From Chromobacterium haemolyticum DSM 19808 (GTDB lineage: Bacteria > Pseudomonadota > Gammaproteobacteria > Burkholderiales > Chromobacteriaceae), in the NCBI RefSeq assembly GCF_000711885.1, contig NZ_JONK01000024.1, positions 27,825-91,824 of the forward strand: a stretch of 64,000 nucleotides of DNA. Reading direction: 5' to 3'. A model generated the notes under the pieces. That model ran no database searches. It had not been told where the DNA came from and saw only the letters and a list, made by a program, of their open reading frames with translations. The number at the start of each line of letters is the position of its first letter. Within the stretch, counting starts at the first letter, position 1. Shown here piece after piece: positions 1 to 10,606 of this stretch. Both the position numbers and the translations under genes were made by a program.

Positions 1-298
1 AAGCCGGCAGCACTTCGAAAGCAATATGGCCGATGCGCTCCACAATCAACGCGTTGTCGGCCAGCCGCTGTCGGATCGCGCCGATGATCTCGGTACGGCC
101 GTTGATCAGAAACCAGGTGCGGCACGGCACCCAGCCTTCGGGCAGCGCTCGCCCTTCGGCGTGTTGCAGCAATTGTCCAAGCCAGGCGTCCGGGTCCGTG
201 CCGGCGCGACGATAATAATCCAGCCCTTCCTCATGACAGGCCAGGAAAAAAGGACGATAGGCTGGCAGATGTTTCTGGTCGGCCGCTTCAATGTGCAT
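1..298 (-). CDS. GNAT-family N-acetyltransferase, 3' part cut by the window edge
   Basis: The reading frame runs from an ATG at 298 down to the left edge and stays open for 99 codons, so only the N-terminal part is visible. The segment GWVPCRTWFLI at residues 55-65, followed by an INGRTEIIGAIRQRL strand-turn-strand, is typical of the predicted acetyltransferases of the COG3981 type, which transfer an acetyl group from acetyl-CoA to an unknown acceptor. The acetyl-CoA binding loop would lie beyond the edge. A weak GAGAG precedes the start. The family assignment rests on remembered similarity; the substrate cannot be told. Confidence 0.7.
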   Translation of the reverse strand, partial: MHIEAADQKHLPAYRPFFLACHEEGLDYYRRAGTDPDAWLGQLLQHAEGRALPEGWVPCRTWFLINGRTEIIGAIRQRLADNALIVERIGHIAFEVLPA

Positions 299-379
299 GG
301 CATGCTCTCGCAATGGATATCTGTATCCTAATCGCTGCCGCGCCAACATCAAGTGCAAATCGGCGCGCCCCCTCTTTCA

Positions 380-522
380 GAACCTGTTCAAAGTCTGCTG
401 CGCTTCGTGGAGCGCTGCACGGTGGGTACAAGTTCAAAATGCTCATGCACCCCTCGTACACTCCGCTTTTTCGCTCGTTTTCGCCTTGTCTCGCCCTGGC
501 TCGCAAGACTTTGAACAGCCTC
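380..522 (+). repeat. Dispersed inverted-end repeat, copy R1 (143 bp)
   Basis: The left end GAACCTGTTCAAAGTCT pairs with the right end AGACTTTGAACAG. The interior contains the core shared with the other copies (TTTTCGCCTTGTCTCGCCC near 479-496). It is flanked by TCA (377-379) and TTA (523-525). The TTA is the complement of the scpA stop codon, so the element begins exactly where scpA ends. There is no credible coding content. Confidence 0.85.
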
Positions 523-1371
523 TTAGACCAGCGCTATCCTGACGTAAATGGGCTGATACGGCGCCTCCTGACTGACCTTGACCAAGCCCTCCTTGACCAG
601 CTCCAGCACCGCGATGAAGTTAACCACCAGGTGGGCGACGCCCTTGTCTGCGTCGAACAGCTCCTCGAAAGGCACGTACTCGCGGCCGTCCAGGTAGCGC
701 AGAATCCAGCTCATCTGCTCGCGCACCGACAATTCATCCTTCTCCACCTTATGGTGGCGGTGGTGGCGCGCGCGCGACAGAATCGCCATCCACGCTTGGC
801 GCAGATCCGCCGGGCTGACGTCGGGCAGCCGCTGCTCGGCAGACTGTTCGATCAAGACCGCCAGCCAGGCGAAGTCTCGATCGGCCTGCGGCAACTTGTC
901 CAGCTCCAGCCCCGCCAGCTTCATCTGCTCGTACTCCAGCAAGCGGCGCACCAGTTCGGCGCGCGGATCATCCGGCTCGCCCTCCTCGTCCAACTGGGGC
1001 CGGGGCAGCAGCAAGCGCGACTTGATCTCGATCAGCAGCGCCGCCATCAGCAGATATTCGGCGGCCAGTTCCAAACGCCCGTCGCGCATCGCATCGATAT
1101 AGGCCATGTACTGGACCGTGATGTCCGCCATTGGAATATTCAACACATCCAGGTTCTGTTTGCGGATCAGATAAAGCAGCAGGTCCAGCGGTCCTTCGAA
1201 ACTATCCAGGATCACTTGCAGCGCGTCCGGCGGGATGAACAAATCCTGCGGCACTTCCAGCACAGGCTGGCCGAACACGTGCGCAATCGGCACGCTGGGC
1301 GGCAATTCCGGCGCGGTCAGCTGAAAATCGTCGGCCGAAGATCCGGCCTCGGGAAGGGGGGGCTTGCTCAT
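523..1371 (-). CDS. scpA: Segregation and condensation protein A (kleisin of the Smc-ScpAB complex)
   Basis: 282 residues. ScpA bridges the two heads of the Smc ATPase dimer and, with ScpB, forms the condensin that compacts and segregates the chromosome. The family signature FEGPLDLLLYLIRKQ is at residues 58-72, preceded by a roughly 45-residue polar extension that is longer than in Bacillus ScpA. The middle is acidic (LDEEGEPDDPRAEL), as expected for the kleisin linker, and the end resembles a winged helix (FIAVLELVKEGLVKV). ScpB is not in the window. The stop codon abuts repeat R1. The PilZ-like gene lies 64 bp upstream on the same strand. Confidence 0.93.
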   Translation of the reverse strand: MSKPPLPEAGSSADDFQLTAPELPPSVPIAHVFGQPVLEVPQDLFIPPDALQVILDSFEGPLDLLLYLIRKQNLDVLNIPMADITVQYMAYIDAMRDGRLELAAEYLLMAALLIEIKSRLLLPRPQLDEEGEPDDPRAELVRRLLEYEQMKLAGLELDKLPQADRDFAWLAVLIEQSAEQRLPDVSPADLRQAWMAILSRARHHRHHKVEKDELSVREQMSWILRYLDGREYVPFEELFDADKGVAHLVVNFIAVLELVKEGLVKVSQEAPYQPIYVRIALV

Positions 1372-1435
1372 GGCGGCAAGGATACCAGCACTGGCCGGCT
1401 GCGTGGCGGAACTTGTCCGCCGCCCTACCCGCCGT

Positions 1436-2941
1436 TCAAGCCTGCGCGTCGGCGGGCAGCAGCTCGTCTATCTTGATCTCCACGAATTGATAATGCGCGG
1501 TCTGCTGCAATAAGCGCACCGCGCGCACCCGACATTCGCCATCGGCGCCCCGCAGATGAAACGGCCGTAAAGCCTGATATAAACGGCCCGGCAACACCAA
1601 AATGCCGGAATGGCGGAAATGCCGCTCGGCCTGCATGCGCAACGCCGGCTCGAAGCCTCCCGCAGCATGGCTGGTGACCGCGGCGACTTCAACCGCCTGC
1701 GGCCGTTTGCCGATGAACTCGACCCCGCACTCGGTCTGCATGTCCTCGCCCCCGAAGCTGACCCAGCGCACCAGGCCCAATTGCCAGCCGAAACCGCGGC
1801 GGCGCAACATGACCACCTCGCCGGCGCGCAACGGTTGTTGCAAGGACTCTCCCTGCAGCAACAGGCCGGAAGCGCTGAGGTTGCTGATCTGCAAACGGCA
1901 GGGCTCCAACTCTCCGTCAGCCGGCTCGCCGGCGGCCAGCCGCCAGCAACGTGGCAACAAGCTGACCAGCTCGACGGTTTCGACGCTGAGCCGGCGCAAC
2001 CTGACGTGCCGCCGACGAGGCGGCGCCCCCCACTCCTGACGCAAACGCGCCAGCAACCAGGCTTCGTGGCAGCCGTCCAATCCCTGTCGCTGGCGCTGGC
2101 GGCTCAATTCATCCAGGCGCTCCAGCAAACGACCGGCGTCCAGTCGCCACCACACGCCGTCGCCGTCCAGATCCAGCTCGGCGCAGAAGCGCGCCGGCCG
2201 GTCGGCGTCGGCGCGGAAAGCGAGCGCGCCGTCGTCCCCCAGCGGCTGATCCAACTGCTCCACGCGCAGCAAGCCGGCATGCTGCTCCAGCCATTGCAGC
2301 AGCAAGGCGATCTTGGCCGTCTCCAGCCGGTTGCTGGCGGTCAAACCCAACAACATCAGCCGGCGGTAGCTAAGCCCAGGCGCCGCCACGCCCCCCGCCG
2401 CCTGCCGCCCCTCCCAGCCCTGGGCCAGCGCGTAGGCGTACAAACGGTGGCAATCGCGCCAGAAGCCCTTGTGCAACGGCGCGTAGCTGCGCGCGTGCAG
2501 CGCCAGCAAATCGTAGCCGCTCGCCAACGCCAGTTGCAGGGCCTCCAACCGCGGACGAGAACTGGAAAAACGGCCGGCTTCCTGCGCGCTGAATGCCTGA
2601 GCCAGCAGCTTGCACTGCTCATGCCATTGCCGCAGCAATTGGCGGGCCGATTGCAATGCGGCGCGCGCCTCCGGGGTGCAGGACAATTCCTGCCGCGCCG
2701 CCGCGCGCTCCAGCCTGGCAACCAGCGCGGCCAACGGCGCACGCAGCGCCTGCAGTAGTTGCAAGCGTTCCGCTGGCGCCAAGGCCAAGCGCAGCCATTG
2801 CCCCAACCACTGACTGGCCTTGTCCGCGGCAAGGGTGGCCGGCTGCGTCGCCAGCGCCTCCAATTGCGCCTGGATCGCCTTGAGGTCCAGTGCCGCCCAG
2901 GGGCCTTCCGGCAGAGCGTGAATCAGCGACAGTTCCATCAT
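1436..2941 (-). CDS. PilZ-like domain protein, possible cyclic-di-GMP effector
   Basis: 501 residues. The N-terminal two thirds is an Ala/Leu/Gln-rich helical region without a recognised motif. The C-terminal part, from about residue 325, contains RRRHVRLRRLSVE, a stretch CRLQISNLSASGLLL and GVEFIG near residue 425. These are the usual elements of a PilZ beta-barrel (basic arginine patch, N-x-S-x-x-G strand). PilZ domains bind cyclic-di-GMP, but the canonical RxxxR plus D/NxSxxG pair is only partly matched, so binding is uncertain. Two in-frame ATGs open the gene (2941 and 2938), and neither has a strong ribosome binding site. It is probably co-transcribed with scpA. Confidence 0.6.
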   Translation of the reverse strand: MMELSLIHALPEGPWAALDLKAIQAQLEALATQPATLAADKASQWLGQWLRLALAPAERLQLLQALRAPLAALVARLERAAARQELSCTPEARAALQSARQLLRQWHEQCKLLAQAFSAQEAGRFSSSRPRLEALQLALASGYDLLALHARSYAPLHKGFWRDCHRLYAYALAQGWEGRQAAGGVAAPGLSYRRLMLLGLTASNRLETAKIALLLQWLEQHAGLLRVEQLDQPLGDDGALAFRADADRPARFCAELDLDGDGVWWRLDAGRLLERLDELSRQRQRQGLDGCHEAWLLARLRQEWGAPPRRRHVRLRRLSVETVELVSLLPRCWRLAAGEPADGELEPCRLQISNLSASGLLLQGESLQQPLRAGEVVMLRRRGFGWQLGLVRWVSFGGEDMQTECGVEFIGKRPQAVEVAAVTSHAAGGFEPALRMQAERHFRHSGILVLPGRLYQALRPFHLRGADGECRVRAVRLLQQTAHYQFVEIKIDELLPADAQA

Positions 2942-3017
2942 GACTAAGTCATAGCTAGAGAGAAGCCGCCGATGATACCCCCAGCCATGATTTTTGGCGC
3001 GGCATTATTGCCAGCGT

Positions 3018-3048
3018 AAAAAAAATGCCCCGCGCGCGGCGGGGCATT
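3018..3048 (-). terminator. Rho-independent terminator of htpG
   Basis: On the minus strand, ATGCCCCGC and GCGGGGCAT form a GC-rich stem followed by eight T residues, 22 bp after the htpG stop codon. Confidence 0.9.
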
Positions 3049-3069
3049 CCGATGGGGACGACGTTCGGC

Positions 3070-4971
3070 TTAAGCCGACAGCTCCAGCATCAGCTTGTTG
3101 ATGCGCTTGACGAAGGCCGCCGGATCCTCCAGCTTGCCGCCTTCGGCCAGCAAGGCCTGATCGTACAGCACCTGGGCCAGATCGCTAGCGCGGGCCTCGT
3201 CGGCCTCGTCGGCCAGTTTTTTCACCAGCACGTGCTCGGGGTTGATCTCCAGCGTGGGCTTGCTAGCCTCCACCTTCTGCCCCGCCGCTTTCAACATGCG
3301 CTCCAAGTGGGCGCTCATATCATGCTCGCCGGCTACCAGGCAGGCCGGGCTCTCGGTCAGGCGGGCGGTGGCGCGCACGTCCTTGACCCGGTCGGCCAAG
3401 GCTTTCTGCACTTTCTCCACCACCGGCTTGGCGCTTTCCTCCACCTGCTTTTGCGCTTCCTTGTCGGCTTCGTCTTCCAGCGCGCCCAAATCCAGCGCGC
3501 CCTTGGCCACGGACTGCAGCGCCTTGCCGTCGAACTCGAACAGCGAGCCCACCACCCACTCGTCTACGCGATCGGTCAGCAACAGCACCTCGACGCCCTT
3601 CTTCTTGAACACTTCCAGGTGCGGGCTGTTCTTGGCCGCGGCCAGGGTATCGGCGGTGATGTAGTAGATCTTGTCCTGGCCTTCCTTCATCCGGGCGACG
3701 TAGTCGCTCAGCGTCACCGTCGGCTCAGTGCCTTCGGACGCGGTGGAGACGAAACGCAGCAGCTTGGCGATGCGTTCCTTGTTGGCCATATCCTCGCCGA
3801 CGCCCTCTTTCAGTACTTGGCCGAACTCTTGCCAGAACTCGGCGTATTTTTCCGGCTGATTGGCGGCAAGGTCTTCCAGCAGGCCCAGCACTTTCTTGAC
3901 GCAGCCGTTGCGGATGGCGTCGATGTCCTTGCTTTCTTGCAGGATCTCGCGCGACACGTTCAGCGGCAGGTCGTTGCTGTCTATCACCCCGCGCACGAAG
4001 CGCAGGTAGTGCGGCATCAGCTTCTCGGTGTCTTCCATGATGAAGACGCGGCGCACGTAGAGTTTGACGCCCTGTTTGCGCTCGCGATCGAACAAGTCGA
4101 AGGGCGCGCGCGACGGGATGTACAACAGCTCGGTGTATTCCTGGCGGCCCTCGACGCGAGCGTGGCTCCAGGCCAGCGGGTCGGTGAAGTCGTGAGCCAC
4201 ATGCTTGTAGAACTCCTTGTACTGCTCTTCGCTGATCTCGCTCTTGCCGCGGGTCCACAGCGCGGAAGCGGAGTTCACGGCTTCCATCTCGTCGCTGACG
4301 ATGACTTCGCCGTTTTCGCCGTAGCTATTGCCCTTTTTCATCTCGATCGGGATCGAGATGTGGTCGGAGTACTTGCGAACGATGCCTTTCAGCTTCCAAT
4401 CGTTCAGTAGCTCGTCCTCGCCCTCCTTCAGGTGCAGCACGATTTCCGTGCCGCGGCCGGCCTTCTCCACTTGCTCCAGCGTGTATTCGCCGGCGCCCTC
4501 GGATTCCCAGCGAGTGGCGGAGTCGGCGGCGTCGCCGGCGCGGCGGGTGGTCAGCGTGACTTTATCGGCCACGATAAAGGCGGAGTAGAAGCCGACACCG
4601 AACTGACCGATCAGGTTGGCGTCTTTCTTGGCGTCGCCGGACAACTGCTCGAAAAAGGCCTTGGTGCCGGACTTGGCGATGGTGCCGATATTGGCGATGA
4701 CTTCGTCGCGGCTCATGCCGATGCCGTTGTCGGCGATGGTCAGCGTGCGCGCCTCGGCGTCGTAGCCGATGGTGATCTTCAGCTCAGGCTCGTTTTCGAA
4801 CAGCTCGGGCTTGGCCAAACCTTCGAAACGCAGCTTGTCGGCGGCGTCGGAAGCGTTGGAAATCAGTTCACGCAGGAAGATCTCCTTGTTGGAATACAAG
4901 GAGTGGATCATCAGCTGCAGCAGCTGCTTGACTTCGGTCTGAAAACCCAGGGTTTCTTTCAATGCGCTCAT
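3070..4971 (-). CDS. htpG: Molecular chaperone HtpG (bacterial Hsp90)
   Basis: 633 residues, the usual length for bacterial Hsp90. It is an ATP-driven homodimeric cytosolic chaperone acting late in folding of selected clients. The GHKL ATPase motifs are visible: [18 protein letters not shown] at residues 32-49, DNGIGM at 81-86 and GQFGVGFYS at 122-130. The middle domain holds the catalytic-loop region [10 protein letters not shown] near 335-345. A monocistronic unit is suggested by the terminator downstream and a 160-bp gap to ispH upstream. No clear heat-shock promoter was recognised. Confidence 0.97.
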   Translation of the reverse strand: MSALKETLGFQTEVKQLLQLMIHSLYSNKEIFLRELISNASDAADKLRFEGLAKPELFENEPELKITIGYDAEARTLTIADNGIGMSRDEVIANIGTIAKSGTKAFFEQLSGDAKKDANLIGQFGVGFYSAFIVADKVTLTTRRAGDAADSATRWESEGAGEYTLEQVEKAGRGTEIVLHLKEGEDELLNDWKLKGIVRKYSDHISIPIEMKKGNSYGENGEVIVSDEMEAVNSASALWTRGKSEISEEQYKEFYKHVAHDFTDPLAWSHARVEGRQEYTELLYIPSRAPFDLFDRERKQGVKLYVRRVFIMEDTEKLMPHYLRFVRGVIDSNDLPLNVSREILQESKDIDAIRNGCVKKVLGLLEDLAANQPEKYAEFWQEFGQVLKEGVGEDMANKERIAKLLRFVSTASEGTEPTVTLSDYVARMKEGQDKIYYITADTLAAAKNSPHLEVFKKKGVEVLLLTDRVDEWVVGSLFEFDGKALQSVAKGALDLGALEDEADKEAQKQVEESAKPVVEKVQKALADRVKDVRATARLTESPACLVAGEHDMSAHLERMLKAAGQKVEASKPTLEINPEHVLVKKLADEADEARASDLAQVLYDQALLAEGGKLEDPAAFVKRINKLMLELSA

Positions 4972-5077
4972 GGTGACTTATCACAAGAGTTGGTCAACGA
5001 TGCGCATCAGATAAGGGCTGTCCCGGACTTTTCAATACCCCTGCCCGCAACACAGGATCGCCCCCCGCGCGAACATG

Positions 5078-5105
5078 AAAAAGCCCCGCGGGGGACCGCG
5101 GGGCC
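5078..5105 (-). terminator. Rho-independent terminator of the ribF-ileS-lspA-ispH operon
   Basis: The minus-strand stem GCCCCGCGG/CCGCGGGGC is followed by TTTTTC, about 30 bp beyond the ispH stop codon. Confidence 0.85.
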
Positions 5106-5133
5106 AGTTTGGCGTCGAGACCGCCGGGCGGGC

Positions 5134-6078
5134 TCAGGCGCGCTTGTCTTCGCGCAGCGCCGGCGGCAACGCAAACACCGTGTTCTCCTCCACACCGTCC
5201 AGCTCGCTGACGCTGTCCGCACCGAAAGCCTTGATCTGGTCTATCACCGCCTGCACCAGCACCTCCGGCGCGCTGGCTCCGGCGGTGACGCCCACCCGCC
5301 GCTTGCCGGCGAACCAGGCCTCCTCCAATTGACCGGCGTTGTCCACCATATAGGCGTCCACGCCCTTGAGCGCGGCCACTTCGCGCAAGCGGTTGGAGTT
5401 GGAGCTATTGGGCGACCCCACCACCACCACGATATCGCATTCATCGGCCAGCACCTTCACCGCGTCCTGCCGATTTTGCGTGGCGTAGCAGATATCGTCT
5501 TTTTTCGGGCTGGAGATCTCCGGGAAACGTGCCTTCAACGCGGCGATGATGTCGCGGGTCTCATCCACCGACAGCGTGGTCTGGCTGACGTAGGACAAGG
5601 CCGCCGGGTTGCGCACCTGCAAGCCCGCGACATCGGCGACGTTTTCCACCAGATACATGCCGCCGTCCACCTGGCCCATGGTGCCCTCCACCTCGGGGTG
5701 GCCGGCGTGGCCGATCATGACGATCTCCATGCCCGCCTTGTTCATTCGCTTGACTTCGACATGCACCTTCGTCACCAGGGGACAGGTGGCGTCGAACACC
5801 TGCAGGCCCAAAGCCGCCGCCTCTTCGCGCACCGACTGCGGCACGCCATGAGCGGAATACACCAGGGTGCTGCCGCTGGGCACATCCTTCAATTCCTCGA
5901 TGAACACCGCGCCCTTGGCGCGTAGGTTCTCGACGACAAAACGGTTGTGCACCACTTCATGACGCACATAGATCGGCGCGCCGTACAGTTCAATCGCCCG
6001 CTCGACGATGGCGATGGCCCGGTCCACGCCTGCGCAGAAACCGCGCGGGTTGGCCAGCATAATGGTCTTCGTCATCAC
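5134..6078 (-). CDS. ispH: 4-hydroxy-3-methylbut-2-enyl diphosphate reductase
   Basis: 314 residues. The last enzyme of the non-mevalonate isoprenoid pathway, reducing HMBPP to IPP and DMAPP with a [4Fe-4S] cluster. The three cluster cysteines are present: PRGFCAGV (Cys15), FDATCPLV and [11 protein letters not shown]; the last segment also carries the T-Q-N-R-Q substrate loop. It is the final gene of the ribF-ileS-lspA-ispH operon, 24 bp after lspA, an order common in betaproteobacteria. The start may be the first or the second of two adjacent ATGs (6078 or 6075). Confidence 0.97.
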   Translation of the reverse strand: MMTKTIMLANPRGFCAGVDRAIAIVERAIELYGAPIYVRHEVVHNRFVVENLRAKGAVFIEELKDVPSGSTLVYSAHGVPQSVREEAAALGLQVFDATCPLVTKVHVEVKRMNKAGMEIVMIGHAGHPEVEGTMGQVDGGMYLVENVADVAGLQVRNPAALSYVSQTTLSVDETRDIIAALKARFPEISSPKKDDICYATQNRQDAVKVLADECDIVVVVGSPNSSNSNRLREVAALKGVDAYMVDNAGQLEEAWFAGKRRVGVTAGASAPEVLVQAVIDQIKAFGADSVSELDGVEENTVFALPPALREDKRA

Positions 6079-6102
6079 AAATCCTTGCTCAAGCCGCGGC
6101 GC

Positions 6103-6603
6103 TCAGGCGCGCGGCTTTCTGAAACTATCCATCACCATCAGGGCGGCTCCCACGCAAATGAAGGAGTCCGCCAGATTGAAGGCAGGGTACGACCAGCTGC
6201 TGTAGTAATGCACCTGGATGAAATCGATCACATGGCCGTGGACGATGCGGTCGATCACATTACCAAGCGCGCCGCCCATGATGAAAGCCGCGGCCAGATT
6301 CATCAGTCCGCTAAAGCGGTTCTTGAAGATATTCCAGCCCAGCCAGCCAGACACGGCGAAAGCCAGGCCCGAGAACAGATACTTCTGCCAGCCGCCGGCG
6401 TCGTGCAGGAAGCTGAACGCCGCGCCCGGATTGTACAGCAAGGTAAAACCGAAAAAGCCGGGAATGACTTCCCGGACTTCGCCGTACTGGTAATTGCCGT
6501 TGAAATAGATCTTGGACAATTGATCCAGCAACACGATTACCGCCGCCAGCGCAAACCACTTCGGCCATTGCTTGGCCTTGGGCATAGTCATTGCAGATTC
6601 CAT
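6103..6603 (-). CDS. lspA: Lipoprotein signal peptidase (signal peptidase II)
   Basis: 166 residues from the chosen ATG at 6603, which follows GGAAAGG. The open frame reaches 6684, but that would add 27 residues not typical of the family. ATGs at 6591 and 6585 are alternatives. It is an inner membrane aspartyl protease that removes signal peptides of prolipoproteins such as the BamC encoded in this window. Four hydrophobic segments are visible. The catalytic aspartates lie in GNVIDRIVHGHVIDF and FNLADSFI, and the YNPGAAFSFL motif is intact. It sits between ileS and ispH in the operon. Confidence 0.95.
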   Translation of the reverse strand: MESAMTMPKAKQWPKWFALAAVIVLLDQLSKIYFNGNYQYGEVREVIPGFFGFTLLYNPGAAFSFLHDAGGWQKYLFSGLAFAVSGWLGWNIFKNRFSGLMNLAAAFIMGGALGNVIDRIVHGHVIDFIQVHYYSSWSYPAFNLADSFICVGAALMVMDSFRKPRA

Positions 6604-6723
6604 CAGACCTTTCCACGACGCGAAGCGGAACTCCGCGCACTCTATATCAAAGCGCCGGAAGTCGGGAATGCTGAGCGCCCCCATCCTTCCGGCCCGGCCG
6701 TGCCGCCGCGTCGTCGACGCGGA

Positions 6724-9501
6724 TCAGGCGAAGCGGCGCGTCTCGCCCTTGCCGTCGATATTGTCCACGCAACGACCGCACACCGCGCCGTGGCCGGCAT
6801 GGCTGCCGACGTCTGCGCGGTAGTGCCAGCAACGCTCGCACTTCTGCTGCGTCGACGACACCACGCTGACGCGGGTTTGCTCGCCTTGCTTGACGCTGGC
6901 TTTAGAGACAATCAGCACGAACTTGAGTTCATCGCCCAAGGCGTTCAGCCACTGCAACAGCCCGCCGTCGGCTTCGATTTCGATCTCCGCCTGCAAGGAG
7001 GAGCCCAGCTGATCGGCGCTGCGCAGCGCTTCGATCTGCTTGTTGACCTGAGCGCGCAGTTCGCGAATGGCAAGCCACTTGGCGGACAAGGCCGCTTCGC
7101 GCTCGGCGGACTGAGCCGGGAATTCATGCCAGACGTGATACAGCGGCGACTCTTCCTCGCTGTCCACCAGCACGTTCCACGCCTCGTCGGCGGTGAAGCA
7201 CAGGATGGGCGCCACTAGCAGCAGCAAGCTGCGGGTGATGTGGTACAGCGCGGTCTGGGCGCTTCGGCGCGCATGGCTGTCCGCCTTGGTGGTGTACAAA
7301 CGGTCCTTGATCACATCCAGGTAGAAGGCGCCCAGATCCTCGGAGCAATAGCCCACCACTTCCTGCACCACATGGTGGAAGGCATAGCGCGAGTACAGTT
7401 CACCCGCCGCCTTCTCCTGCACTTCACGGGCGCGCAGCAACGCGTACTGGTCCAGTTCCACCATATTGGCCAGCGGAACAGCGTGTTCCAGCGGGTCGAA
7501 ATCCGACAGATTGGACAGCAGGAAGCGGATGGTATTACGCAGACGGCGATAGCTTTCCGTTGTGCGCTTCAAGATTTCCTGCGACAGCGACATATCGCCG
7601 GAGTAGTCAGCGCTGGCCACCCACAGACGCAGGATGTCGGCGCCCAAGGTGCCGCAAATCTCTTCCGGCGCAATGCCGTTGCCGCGCGACTTGGACATCT
7701 TGTAGCCCTTGTCGTCCACGGTGAAGCCGTGGGTCAAGAGCTGCTTGTACGGCGCGCGGCCTATGGTGGCGCAACCGGTTTTCAGCGAGGACTGGAACCA
7801 GCCGCGATGCTGGTCCGAGCCTTCCAGATACAGGTCCGCCGGCCAGGCCAGCTCCGGGCGCTGCTTCAGCACCGCGAAGTGGGTGGAGCCGGAATCGAAC
7901 CAAACGTCCAGAGTGTCGGAGAGCTTGCGGTATTGCTCGGCTTCTTCGCCCAGCAACTCCTTGGCGTCCAGGCTGAACCAGGCTTCGATGCCCTGCTGTT
8001 CAATGCGCAGCGCCACTTCTTCCAGCAGTTGGACGGAACGCGGATGCAGCTCGCCCGACTCCTTGTGGATGAAGAAAGTCATCGGCACGCCCCAGTTTCG
8101 CTGACGCGACACGCACCAGTCGGGGCTGTTCTTGATCATCGCGTCCAAACGCGCGCGGCCCCAGGCCGGGAAGAACTCGGTGGCATCGACGGCGCGCTGG
8201 CTGATCTCGCGCAGCGTCTCGCCGCCATTAGCCTGGCGGTCCATGCTGATGAACCACTGCGGCGTGGCACGGAAGATGATCGGCGTCTTGTGGCGCCAGC
8301 AATGCGGATAGCTATGCTCCAGCTTGGCCTTGTGCACCAGCGTGCCGCGCTCTTCCAGGGTTTCGATCACGCGCGGGTTGGCGTCCCATACCAGCATGCC
8401 GGCGAACAGTTCGGTGGTGCTCTTGTAGCGCCCGTCGTCGGCCACCGGATTGGCCACCGGCAGTTTGTACTGCAAGCCGGCCTGGAAGTCTTCCAGACCA
8501 TGAGCCGGCGCGGTATGCACCAAGCCGGTACCCGCGTCGGTGGTAACGTGGTCGCCCAGAATCACCGGCACCTGGCGGTCGTAGAACGGATGGCTCAACT
8601 GAATCAGCTCCAGCGCCTCGCCCTTGGCTTCGCCCAGCACGCGGAACTCTTCGATGCCATAGCGCTTCATCGCCGACTCGACCAGATCCTTGCCCAGGAT
8701 CAGCTTGCCCTTGGGGGTGTCGATCAACTGATAATCCAGATTCGCGCCGGCGGCGACGGCCTGGTTGGCCGGCAGCGTCCACGGCGTGGTGGTCCAGATT
8801 ACGGCCATCGCGCCGGAAGCGTCGGCATCGAAGGCGGCCGAAGCCTTGTCGGCGTCAAGCACCTTGAAGCCGACATCGATCGCCGGCGACACTTTGTCTT
8901 CGTATTCGACTTCGGCCTCGGCCAGCGACGAGCCGCATTCGATGCACCAGTGCACCGGCTTCTCGCCCTTGCTCAGATAGCCGTTCTCGAAGATCTTGCC
9001 GAGGGTCCGCACGATATCGGCCTCGGTCTTGAAATCCATGGTCAGATAGGGATTGTCCCAATCGCCCAACACGCCAAGGCGAATGAAGCCCTTCTTCTGG
9101 CGCGCCACCTGCTCTTTCGCGTATTCGCGACACAGTTCGCGAAACTTGGCGGCGGGAATGTCCTTGCCGTGCAGCTTCTCCACCATCAGTTCGATGGGCA
9201 GGCCGTGGCAGTCCCAGCCCGGCACATAAGGGGCGTCGAAACCGGCCAGCGTCTTGGAGCGGACGATGATGTCCTTCAACACCTTGTTGACCGCGTGGCC
9301 CAGGTGGATGTCGTTGTTGGCGTACGGAGGGCCGTCGTGCAGGATGAACTTGGGGCGGCCGGCGGAGAGCTTGCGCAGCTTGTCGTAGCGCTTCTCTTCC
9401 TGCCAGCGCTTGACCCAGGCCGGTTCGCGTTTGGCCAGATCCCCGCGCATGGCGAAGGGTGTATCCAGCAGGTTTACGGTTTTACGATAATCGATGCTCA
9501 T
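6724..9501 (-). CDS. ileS: Isoleucyl-tRNA synthetase
   Basis: 925 residues, class I aminoacyl-tRNA synthetase that charges tRNA-Ile and edits valine. The HIGH-type motif is HLGH at residues 66-69, within [12 protein letters not shown]. The KMSKS motif is intact, in [11 protein letters not shown] around residue 600. The C-terminal zinc knuckle CERCWHY...CGRCVDNI is present, as in the E. coli-type enzyme. The start codon overlaps the ribF stop by 4 bp (9498-9501), so the two are translationally coupled. The 120-bp gap to lspA is the only loose joint of the operon. Confidence 0.98.
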   Translation of the reverse strand: MSIDYRKTVNLLDTPFAMRGDLAKREPAWVKRWQEEKRYDKLRKLSAGRPKFILHDGPPYANNDIHLGHAVNKVLKDIIVRSKTLAGFDAPYVPGWDCHGLPIELMVEKLHGKDIPAAKFRELCREYAKEQVARQKKGFIRLGVLGDWDNPYLTMDFKTEADIVRTLGKIFENGYLSKGEKPVHWCIECGSSLAEAEVEYEDKVSPAIDVGFKVLDADKASAAFDADASGAMAVIWTTTPWTLPANQAVAAGANLDYQLIDTPKGKLILGKDLVESAMKRYGIEEFRVLGEAKGEALELIQLSHPFYDRQVPVILGDHVTTDAGTGLVHTAPAHGLEDFQAGLQYKLPVANPVADDGRYKSTTELFAGMLVWDANPRVIETLEERGTLVHKAKLEHSYPHCWRHKTPIIFRATPQWFISMDRQANGGETLREISQRAVDATEFFPAWGRARLDAMIKNSPDWCVSRQRNWGVPMTFFIHKESGELHPRSVQLLEEVALRIEQQGIEAWFSLDAKELLGEEAEQYRKLSDTLDVWFDSGSTHFAVLKQRPELAWPADLYLEGSDQHRGWFQSSLKTGCATIGRAPYKQLLTHGFTVDDKGYKMSKSRGNGIAPEEICGTLGADILRLWVASADYSGDMSLSQEILKRTTESYRRLRNTIRFLLSNLSDFDPLEHAVPLANMVELDQYALLRAREVQEKAAGELYSRYAFHHVVQEVVGYCSEDLGAFYLDVIKDRLYTTKADSHARRSAQTALYHITRSLLLLVAPILCFTADEAWNVLVDSEEESPLYHVWHEFPAQSAEREAALSAKWLAIRELRAQVNKQIEALRSADQLGSSLQAEIEIEADGGLLQWLNALGDELKFVLIVSKASVKQGEQTRVSVVSSTQQKCERCWHYRADVGSHAGHGAVCGRCVDNIDGKGETRRFA

Positions 9502-10433
9502 GCCTGCTCTCGCTGCAAACTTGTCAAATAGGTCTTGGCGCTGCCCGCGTCTTTTTCAATCTGAGCGATCAGCGCCGATAAATCATCATACCGCGCCTCG
9601 TCGCGCAGTTTCTTCAGGAATCGCACCGTCAGCCGCTGCCCGTAGAGATCGCCGGCGAAATCGAACAGATGCACTTCCAGTTTGTAGTCCGGTGTGTTGC
9701 TGACCGTCGGGTTCAAACCCAGGCTGGCCACGCCGCCCAACACGCCGTCGGCGGTTTCCGCCTGCACGACGAATACGCCCTGCAAGGCCGGACGCAAATG
9801 CGGCAAATGGATGTTGGCCGTGGGAAAGCCTATGGTGCGGCCCAGCTTCTTGCCATGCACCACACGCCCGGAAATCTGATACTCGCGCCCCAGCAGGCTT
9901 TCCGCGCCGCTCAGGTCCCCTGCGGCCAGCCGCTCGCGCACCAAGGTGCTGGAGGCGCGTTCACCCATGGCCAACACCGTCGGCATCGCCTCGGTGACGA
10001 AATGGGGACAGGAGCTCAGCATCTCGAAATGGCCCTGCCGCTTGGCGCCGAACTGGAAGTCGTCGCCGATCAGCAAATACTTGGTCTGCAGCCCCTGGAC
10101 CAGAACCTTGTCGATGAAATCCGACGCCGACATGCCGGCGAAGCCGCGATTGAAGCGATAGACGAACACATAATCAACCAAACCCAACCGCTGCAGAAAC
10201 ACCAGTTTATCTCGCAACGTGGACAAACGGCCAGGCGGATTGTCGCGCGCGAAGAACTCCCTCGGATGGGGCTCGAAGGTCAACAGGGCCGTCGGTAGGC
10301 CTCGGGCGTCGGCTTCCAGCCGCAGACGCTGCAGCATTTTCTGATGGCCAAGGTGCACGCCGTCGAAATTGCCTATGGTCAAGGCGCAGGCTGGCAGCTG
10401 ATAACGCCGCGGATCTCCAAAAAATACCTGCAT
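9498..10433 (-). CDS. ribF: Bifunctional riboflavin kinase/FMN adenylyltransferase
   Basis: 311 residues. Phosphorylates riboflavin to FMN and adenylates FMN to FAD. The N-terminal nucleotidyltransferase motif [10 protein letters not shown] is at residues 21-30. The C-terminal riboflavin kinase domain begins near residue 182 and carries [10 protein letters not shown] at 198-207. It is the first gene of the ribF-ileS-lspA-ispH operon and overlaps ileS by 4 bp. A plausible sigma-70 promoter lies at 10466-10495. Confidence 0.97.
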   Translation of the reverse strand: MQVFFGDPRRYQLPACALTIGNFDGVHLGHQKMLQRLRLEADARGLPTALLTFEPHPREFFARDNPPGRLSTLRDKLVFLQRLGLVDYVFVYRFNRGFAGMSASDFIDKVLVQGLQTKYLLIGDDFQFGAKRQGHFEMLSSCPHFVTEAMPTVLAMGERASSTLVRERLAAGDLSGAESLLGREYQISGRVVHGKKLGRTIGFPTANIHLPHLRPALQGVFVVQAETADGVLGGVASLGLNPTVSNTPDYKLEVHLFDFAGDLYGQRLTVRFLKKLRDEARYDDLSALIAQIEKDAGSAKTYLTSLQREQA

Positions 10434-10465
10434 GTGCTGGTCTTATTGCGTCCTGAAAACCTTCG

Positions 10466-10495
10466 ATTGTATCTGCCAGCTACGGATAGCGTCCA
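10466..10495 (-). promoter_or_regulatory. Candidate sigma-70 promoter of the ribF operon
   Basis: On the minus strand, TGGACG (-35) and TACAAT (-10) are separated by 18 bp. The predicted transcript would start about 25 nt before the ribF ATG. The -10 is good, the -35 only fair. Confidence 0.45.
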
Positions 10496-10555
10496 GACAT
10501 GAAACGCAATTGGGCCGGCAACGGCGAACTGAGCCGGCTATCCGCCATACAATGC

Positions 10556-10585
10556 AAAAAGCCCCGCAAGATTGCGGGGCTTTTT
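10556..10585 (-). terminator. Rho-independent terminator of the ompA-like gene
   Basis: The perfect stem GCCCCGCAA/TTGCGGGGC is flanked by A5 and T5, 22 bp beyond the stop codon. The symmetry would let it work in both directions, but only the ompA-like gene transcribes into it. Confidence 0.9.
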
Positions 10586-10606
10586 GAACAGAGCAGCTAA
10601 TCGAGA

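Noticed and set aside
288..542. Short ORFs in repeat R1 and the similar ones in the other copies
   Set aside because: The frame is not kept between copies and arms vary to keep pairing, not coding.
7240..9531. 763-codon open frame on the plus strand across ileS
   Set aside because: It is the complement of a fully conserved ileS gene; the translation is rich in His, Gln and Arg as in many GC-rich shadow frames and has no ribosome binding site or domain.
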